NCBI GenBank assembly: GCA_914767885.1
Contig: CAJZBQ010000046.1
Coordinates: 1-64,000, forward strand
Length of the DNA: 64,000 nucleotides
Direction: 5' to 3'
DNA from: Blepharisma stoltei
Taxonomy: Eukaryota; Ciliophora; Heterotrichea; Heterotrichida; Blepharismidae
Positions 58,278 through 64,000 of the stretch are shown piece by piece (position 1 is the stretch's first letter; each line of letters begins with the position of its first letter). The notes under the pieces were generated by a model that worked only from the letters and a program-made list of their open reading frames with translations, did not search any database and was not told the origin of the DNA. Made by a program: the position numbers and the translations under genes.

Positions 58278-60033
58278 TTAACTAACTCCTTCCTTCTTTT
58301 GCGGTCAAATCATTAGAAAAATCCCTATTTTTAGAAAATTAACCCCTTTGGCCTAGCAATATAAAAAAATACGATATATAATTAATTACTCTCGCTAATT
58401 CTCTTGAATTTTTAACAGCTTCATATATATCAATTAAATTATTTTTTAATTTCAATTAGTATATATCTTAAAATTCCATATTTTAAATATAAAATTTTAA
58501 AAAATTTCTCCCTTTGACTAACGTACAAAAATTTTTTGCTCACTTACAAAGAGACTATTAGGAGTAAGATAAGATAAAATTTCATCCCATCGCGGCTTCA
58601 ATTTTTTCTGATGAATCTGAGGAATTGCTGCCAAAATCGCTCTCTTCAATCCTTCCCTCAGCTCTACCTCCGCTTCCAGCGCAGCAGTTCTCAGAACATA
58701 GCAGCCATAAGGGCACCCCAGCAGCACTTGCATTTTCCCTCCACTTATCAGCTCATTAATAATCTCACGCCTCATTCTTTCTTCTTTCAGACACTTTTCC
58801 ATCACATTTGACGAATATTTCTGTATACAAAGCTGGACGACCTTTCCTTTTATACAATTTATGATCTGGAATGAGCATTCTTCTTGCCAAGTATCAATCA
58901 TATGCTGAAGTGCATAATTTCCATATGGGTCTTGCATTAGCACAATAGCTTGTCCTAGCAATTCATTGAAAACCTGAGGGTCATTGACACATTTTTTTAT
59001 GACGCATAAGCCAAGTTTGTCAAGTGCCAGCTCTCTAACATGTCCTACAATTTCGCGAATAATAAAATGACGATTTTTTAGTGTACCGAGTAACCCTTGG
59101 ACCACGTGAGATGCATTTGTCTCCATAGAAAGCCTCACGATATGGCCTTGGAACGCTTTTTGATATACAGCTTCTTCTTCAGGTAAGCTTGCAAGCCTAA
59201 TTACAGTCTGCAAAGAATGGGTTCCTCGAGGATTTTTAGAGACCGAGATAAGGTCGTCTTTCATTGCATTTAAAAGGGCCAATCTTTGTCCGGAGGAACA
59301 GCTTTGGAAAAGGGTCTGGCACATGTAGTTCCCATAGAGGTCTGACATAAGTTCCCCTAACTCATCACTTTAAATTAGAACAAATATCCTTTTTTTGGGT
59401 AGTTAACCTGGGGCAATTTTTTTTATAGGTGACTTTGACCTAATAATCTAGGAATGCAAGCAGAATTCTATGTTCCTTGCTAAATCGCCTATTCTGAAAA
59501 CTGATTGGAATTATTGCATTGGTTTGCTAGTCCCAAAAAGGTCAAACTCATAGAATTTAAACAGCACTGGGAATCAATTAATTTTATGAATTAATTCAAA
59601 ATGAAATAAAATTAATAAAAAAAATTATTCACAAAATTAAATGAGAACAGAAATTTAGCTCAAATTTAAAAGAAGAGAGTAAGTATGGAGAAACGACTTC
59701 AACAATTTGCTCGATTTCTTCAGGTCGGCTTTTTGCGATGAACTGCTGTGCCCTTTTGCTTCCTGATTTGGATCGGCATAAGAAAGGGACATTTGCGATC
59801 GTGAACTCAAAGTCAGGGTTATTTGGGTCAAATTCTTCACTATAAGATAGAGATGGCTCTTCGTCAAGGATTCCACTTAGACATTGAGAAACTGAGGCAT
59901 GCATAAGCTCTGAGCGTGAACTGCTGCGGGTAGGGTTGTTAGTGCCGTCTCAGCTTCGACCTAGAAAATCATCTGGAAAGGATCCACTATTATTATTAGT
60001 TGGAATGTCCAGTCTATTTTTTCTATGTTCCAT
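58278..60033 (-). CDS. PUF (Pumilio) RNA-binding protein 3, 383 aa, two IESs
   Basis: ATG 60033. Pieces 60033-59680, 59357-58565 and 58282-58278 (TAA) give 384 codons with the frame closed. The N-terminus (MEHRKNRLDIPTNNNSG) matches PUF1 (MEHKIRLDITAKNSG), confirming the start and the UGA as Trp in GRSWDGTNN. Repeat signatures: LYGNYMCQ, THSLQTV, NASHVVQG, KLGLCVIKK, PYGNYALQH, KYSSNVMEK, PYGCYVLRT. Cytoplasmic mRNA-binding regulator by family. The two IESs have no counterpart in PUF1 or PUF2, so they came after the duplications. Confidence 0.87.
58283..58564. mobile_element. Decayed BogoMITE-like IES at the PUF3 stop
   Basis: TAA at 58283-58285 and 58565-58567; ends CTCCTTCCTTCTTTTG and ACAAAGAGACTATTAGGAG. 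Removal gives EILSYL-S-stop, like EILSYLR-stop in PUF2. If retained the protein gains about 16 residues. Confidence 0.8.
59358..59679. mobile_element. 322-bp IES with TTTAAATTAGAAC-type ends
   Basis: TAA at 59358-59360 and 59680-59682. Ends CTCATCACTTTAAATTAGAA and CAAATTTAAAAGAAGAGAG. Removal joins VVSPY-L-GELMSDLYGNY, as in the uninterrupted paralogues. Confidence 0.88.
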
Positions 60034-60553
60034 TAATTTATTAGATAATAGAAAAGAGACTATATATGATAACAAGAATGGTTAGGCTGAAGATCAGTTT
60101 TGGAGATTGGATAATTTTTATCTGATTAATAAGCAATCCTTTAAGTGTCAGCTGATTATAGGGCATAAAACAGGCATATTTTGATAAAAAGTTAGCTAAT
60201 TGCATGGACTACTCTTACAAAATCCTATCAATAATAATATTGTTTTGTGAAAGATAAATATTTGCATCACGCTTGAATTACAATATGCAACTTTTAAAAT
60301 CTAAAGACACTTAATCATCATAATTGGTCACTTCTTCCATAGATGATTTTTCCTCAAGTGTATTCAATCCATCTCTATAAAACTACAAAATACTTTATTT
60401 TAATTATTAACAGAACTTCATTAATCATATACCAAAATTCTATCCATAATTTTAGTCAACTTATACATAGATTTTCTGCCTTATCTCTTTTCTTTTCTTT
60501 AAATTTCTCTTATTAAGTAGAGTCTGCTCTCCATAATTCTTGTTGAAAGAATA
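60034..60553. promoter_or_regulatory. Divergent intergenic region
   Basis: 520 AT-rich bases between PUF3 and the transporter gene. No individual motif recognised. Confidence 0.35.
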
Positions 60554-61996
60554 ATGAATACTTCTGATGGAAATGGTGATAATGAACTTTTAAGGGAAAA
60601 CGCACCACTTAAAAATACATTTTTTCTCGTTATACTTACCATAACTGCAGCAATCGGAGGCTTTCTATTTGGCTACGACACAGGGATTATCGGCGGCGCA
60701 AATCTTTATATTTATGACGATCTAGGCTATGACACTCCTATTGTATTAGAAACAGTTGTCAGCTTAACAGTAGTCGGCGCTGTCTTTGGAGCTGTAGCTG
60801 CAGGTCCTTTTTCTGACAAAAAAGGAAGGAAACCTACAATTATTGTAGCGGATGGTGCTTTTATAGTAGGAGCTGTGCTAATGGCCTGCGCTCCTAGTGT
60901 CTGGGTACTTATGGTAGGCCGATTTATTGTAGGATTAGGCGTGGGGTCTGCAGCTATGGTAATTCCTGTCTATTTAGCTGAGTCAGCTCCTAGAGAACTG
61001 AGAGGGACCATTGTAAGTGTTAACGTCTTGTTTATAACTTCAGGACAATTAATTGCATACTGCATCTGTCTAGCATTAGGCGACCATTGAAGGTGAATGC
61101 TGGGTCTTGCTGCTTTCCCTGCTGCAATACAAGTCGGTGGAATGCTCTTTTTGCCTGAAAGTCCAAGGTTTTTATACAAAATTGGGAAAACTGAAGAAGG
61201 ACTTAACACTTTGCTAAAAATAAGGCTGAACTGGCGGCATAGGAAATATGAATTTATAGAAGACGAGGTCAGAGGTATAGTCGAGTCCTTAAAAGAAGAA
61301 GGGAATTATTCCTATAAAGATCAATATAGGCTATTATTTAAAAACTGCAAAAGGTCAGCAATGGTAGGAATTGGGCTGCAGTGCTTACAGCAGCTTTGTG
61401 GAATTAATACAGCCATGTATTATGGTCCTCAAATTATGCAGGTCGCAGGGTTTGACTCCTCAGGAAGAGCAGCTATTGTGGCTAGCCTGCCTATAGCCTT
61501 TGCGAATATGGTCGGAACTTTTATATCGGTCGGGTATATAGATAAGCTGGGGAGAAGATCCACGCTACTTTATACGATTCCGCCGATGGTCTTTTTCTTG
61601 CTGTGTCTGGGGACGAGCTTTGTATTTATCACCTTTATGGACGCGGGGGAAGTTGTGCAGTATTTAGCTGTTTTTTCGCTGCTGGTATATATTTTGTCGT
61701 TTTCTGTGGGAATGGGAACGTGCCCTTGGATTGTGAATTCGGAAATTTTTCCGTTAAATTTAAGAAGTGCAGCCACAAGTGCGTCAACGACTGCAAATTG
61801 GGTTTCGAACTTTATTGTTTCGATGACTTTTGCGTCTGCTATTTCTTTTTCTGCTGGGAGAGTAGGAGTTTGGGTCGTTCTGGCTGGATTCGGAGTTCTC
61901 AGCTGGTTCTGGGTGTATAGGCTGCTTCCTGAAACCAAAGGGAAATCCTTGGAAGAGATTTTGACGATGTTTCAAACAAGAAAAGAAGTCGACTAA
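60554..61996 (+). CDS. MFS sugar/myo-inositol transporter, 480 aa
   Basis: ATG 60554 to TAA 61994-61996, with two UGA read as Trp (ALGDHWRWMLGLAAFPA). Twelve hydrophobic spans are expected and visible. Family signatures: GYDTGIIGGA in helix 1, GPFSDKKGRKP (loop 2-3), PVYLAESAPRELRG, LPESPRFLYK before the central loop, QQLCGINTAMYYGPQI (helix 7), DKLGRRSTLL (loop 8-9), PWIVNSEIFPLNLRS and LLPETKGKSLEEI at the end. GDHWRWMLG is the pattern of inositol/hexose proton symporters (ITR/HMIT-like), though substrate cannot be fixed. Plasma or vacuole membrane. The stop codon is itself the target duplication of an IES. Confidence 0.92.
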
Positions 61997-62449
61997 CTCC
62001 TTCCCTTGAGTAGCTGAAAAGCCATTAAAAAATCCCCTTTATTGTGTTAATTAATATTCTTCAGAGCAATAAAAACGTTAATATAAATTTTTTTTACAAA
62101 TAATAATCTGATATATGATTAATAATTATGCTGCTGAGATCCCCAGCAATTATATTTAGATTTTAACCAGCTTGCATCTTTTAAATGCAGATTTCATAAA
62201 TTAAATAGATTTTTCTTGCTAAAAACAGTTTTTTTTTAGATCCAGAAAAATTGTTTTATATAATATAATTTTAATATATATTTGTTGAAAAACCGACTAA
62301 AAAAAATAAAATAATTATATTGAATAGCCCTTATTCTAGTTTATATCTAAAAATTAGAGTAATGATTATCAGCATGTAAACTTTTATTCATTATAATTAG
62401 GGATAAGGTTAGCAAGCATAAAAATTGCCCAATATCCAAGGTGAGGGAG
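61994..62449. mobile_element. Decayed BogoMITE-like IES at the transporter stop codon
   Basis: TAA at 61994-61996 (the stop) and 62450-62452; ends CTCCTTCCCTTGAGTAGC and CAAGGTGAGGGAG. Either copy of TAA ends the protein after KEVD. Confidence 0.75.
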
Positions 62450-62493
62450 TAAGTGAACTGGATATATTTTACGTTATCGAAAATAACTTATAA

Positions 62494-63059
62494 ATGGATA
62501 ATTTATTAAGTATTTCTGACTGCTATAAAGCGTGCAATGAAGAGTTCTCGGTCGCTAACCCTAACCGACTCTTCTGCAAGAAAGGATGCGATAGTGACGA
62601 AAAATTCTTAATCTATCTATTTTAATAACGAAATCATTTTTCTTTAATTGGAGTCGCTTAAGTATTTTTCTTATATAATTTATTAAAATGCAGAGTTTTA
62701 GAGCTTTATTTAAATTGAGAAAATAAAGAAAGCATTTATAAGTACTAAAAGATGTTTTAAACTATTGAAATTATAATAAATATTAAAAAATTAAAGAGTA
62801 TAAAATCAAAGCAATTTTTTTCTTCTTATTATTTGAAAGTTCTTTGAAAAAATCTATTATAATTAATAGAGGAGAGCTGGAATGCAAATCAGAATTCTGT
62901 CCTGGACTATGCATAAAAAGTGAACTAGGAGAAGAAGACAATAAACATGGAGGCTGGTCCAAGCTCTTTTCAAGAGCTCCTGGTTCCCGCCCTGATGACT
63001 GCCTGAATGCTTGCTTTTACGGCTGCACTCATAAAGATGAAGAAGAAAATGATGATTAA
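62494..63059 (+). CDS. Small Cys-rich protein, 104 aa, one IES
   Basis: ATG 62494; pieces 62494-62608 and 62860-63059 (TAA). The first part reads SISDCYKACNEEFSVANPNR and LFCKKGCDSDE; the second ECKSEFCPGLCIKSELGEED, GGWSKLFSRAPGSRP and DDCLNACFYGCTHKDEEE. Twelve Cys in 104 residues arranged as C-x3-C or C-x2/3-C pairs suggest a helical hairpin CX3C/CX9C-like fold (CHCH-type or similar) or a metal site. No signal peptide. I do not recognise the family; the continuity of the Cys spacing across the IES supports a single gene. Confidence 0.65.
62609..62859. mobile_element. 251-bp IES in the Cys-rich gene
   Basis: TAAT at 62609-62612 and 62860-62863 (shared TA). Removal joins DEKF-L-INRGELECKSEF. 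No family resemblance noted. Confidence 0.65.
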
Positions 63060-63299
63060 ATTTAATGTTAAAAACGCATTATTAGGGGCAAAACCTTGAC
63101 ATTTCTTATTTTTTTTGTAAGTAAATAAATTTATAACTGATTATTTTTTGGCAATGAGGCCAGCTTTAGGCGACTTTCATTTAAAATAAAAGAGTGCTCG
63201 TGATATGAAAATGAAGAATTTGTATAAAAATATGCTATTAATAAAAGATAATTAAAGTCGAATTAATAGGAGTTAGTTAATTGCAAAAGCATGTATAAC
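63060..63299. other. AT-rich spacer
   Basis: Between convergent units; nothing recognised. Confidence 0.5.
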
Positions 63300-63790
63300 A
63301 TAGTCTCTAAGAAAACCTAGAAACACTATAAATTCTAAATCCGGACTGGCTTGATAGCCTCTCAACCTATTCTATTGTTCTTGCCTTGGAATTTGTGTAA
63401 GCTACCATATGAACATCGAACCACCTGTCCTGCTGGCATTGAGAATCCCCTAACCAAAATTGGGTCAATAATTTTTTAAATTTTTTTAGGCTCCAATGCT
63501 TTTCTATAATATCGAAAATCTGTTTTCTTTCATCGTCGTTTTAGTCTATAAGAGTGTGCTTAATTGTAATGGAATCAATGCCTTCAGGAATTTGCTCTAA
63601 GAAACTCCTGAAATTACGACTACTCTTTCTTGTAAACTATTTTTCTCGGTATTCTTTTCGGCCTTTTCAGTTACTTCTTTAAGATCAAAAATGGCTCCAG
63701 CAATAAAGGATGAATTTTGCAGAGCTCTATTATAAATGAGCCATCCTCTGCACCTATGTCTAAAATCGGAATATTTATATTAATCGTAAA
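63300..63790 (-). pseudogene. O-methyltransferase relic
   Basis: On the reverse strand, in shifting frames: IPILDIGAEDGSFI (SAM-binding motif I like DvGgGtG), AGAIFDLKEVTEKAEKN, LQERVVVISG, EQIPEGIDSITIKHTLID, NDDERKQIFDIIEKHW and KARTIE(stop)VERLSSQSGFRIY. The order follows plant/bacterial type O-methyltransferases. At the two places where the family has a conserved Trp (HDW-DDE and the late EW), TAA and TAG stand instead. Two or more frameshifts. Probably non-functional; the 5' part may be cut by the MITE at 63806. Confidence 0.55.
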
Positions 63791-63802
63791 TAGTATAAAA
63801 TC

Positions 63803-64000
63803 TTACTCCCCCCATCCTTGATCGAACGATTGACTGTAAAAATTCCTAAAAATTGGAAGATTAACCCCCATCCTTGATCTTTCGATTTTTTCATATATGC
63901 AAATTTTTATATATATGAAAATATATTAGCTATTCAAAAGATTGGGAAGATGTACCTAATGAAGTTGTTTTCAGAGCTTTGAGACCACAGAAAGCTGCGA
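63803..64000 (+). mobile_element. Pogo-tail MITE, second copy, runs off the window
   Basis: TTA at 63803-63805 then CTCCCCCCATCCTTGATCGA, subterminal CCCCATCCTTGATC, and the start of the transposase-like tail (DWEDVPNEVVFRALRPQKAA) from 63940. Close to the 8363 copy; the right end is outside. Confidence 0.85.

Overview
The window is a chromosome end from the germline (micronuclear) genome of a heterotrich ciliate, most likely Blepharisma. Four signs agree. The first 3.7 kb is a C-rich telomere of the octamer CCCTAACA. UGA is read as Trp in many genes (the sulfatase-like pair, the inositol-type transporter, the pseudokinase, the PUF genes), while UAA and UAG stay stops. Introns are only 15-16 nt long. 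Almost every gene is cut by insertions that must be removed precisely, as internal eliminated sequences (IESs), before its frame closes. Removing the IESs named here closes the frames of two genes with three and five insertions (1041 and 1078 aa) and of a five-insertion coiled-coil gene (661 aa).

Layout. 1-3702 telomere. 3703-11696 gene-poor subtelomere: MITEs, a palindromic repeat, a WD40 relic, a copied 3' gene end, a MITE carrying a Pogo transposase tail, one small intact gene with a 15-nt intron, and a possible broken gene. 11697-20087 one giant secreted Ser/Thr/Ala-rich surface protein gene split by five IESs. 20836-24699 (minus) a zinc-finger gene and a coiled-coil gene. 24995-35217 two tandem DUF229 sulfatase-fold type II membrane proteins separated by a nested inverted MITE pair. 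35457-38603 a Rab-like GTPase, a hypothetical protein and a cathepsin B-like protease. 40097-47077 a B-box/coiled-coil/Kelch gene, a pseudokinase and a small membrane protein. 47528-50509 a 988-aa protein with a selenoprotein-W-like (Rdx) domain. 51450-60033 three PUF RNA-binding paralogues with fructose-1,6-bisphosphatase between them. 60554-63059 an MFS sugar/inositol transporter and a small Cys-rich protein. The right end has an O-methyltransferase relic and the start of a second Pogo-tail MITE.

Four kinds of mobile DNA account for most interruptions: (1) Pogo-type MITEs beginning CTCCCC and ending GGGGAG, flanked by a 3-bp T-N-A duplication (TTA, TAA or TGA), with several alternative inner terminal repeats; (2) a related family with TTTAAATTGGAAC-like ends; (3) a dispersed, GC-rich, SINE-like retroposon of about 360-590 bp, eight copies, sharing a 5' end AAAATGGCG, short tandem 3' tails and 11-16 bp target duplications; (4) a palindromic repeat built of perfect hairpins (TAG..AATTGCCC ends, TA duplication). 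Six of the eight retroposons lie inside coding sequence, and one has replaced the apparent start of the FBPase gene. Many single-base homopolymer gaps in otherwise intact genes look like assembly errors rather than decay.
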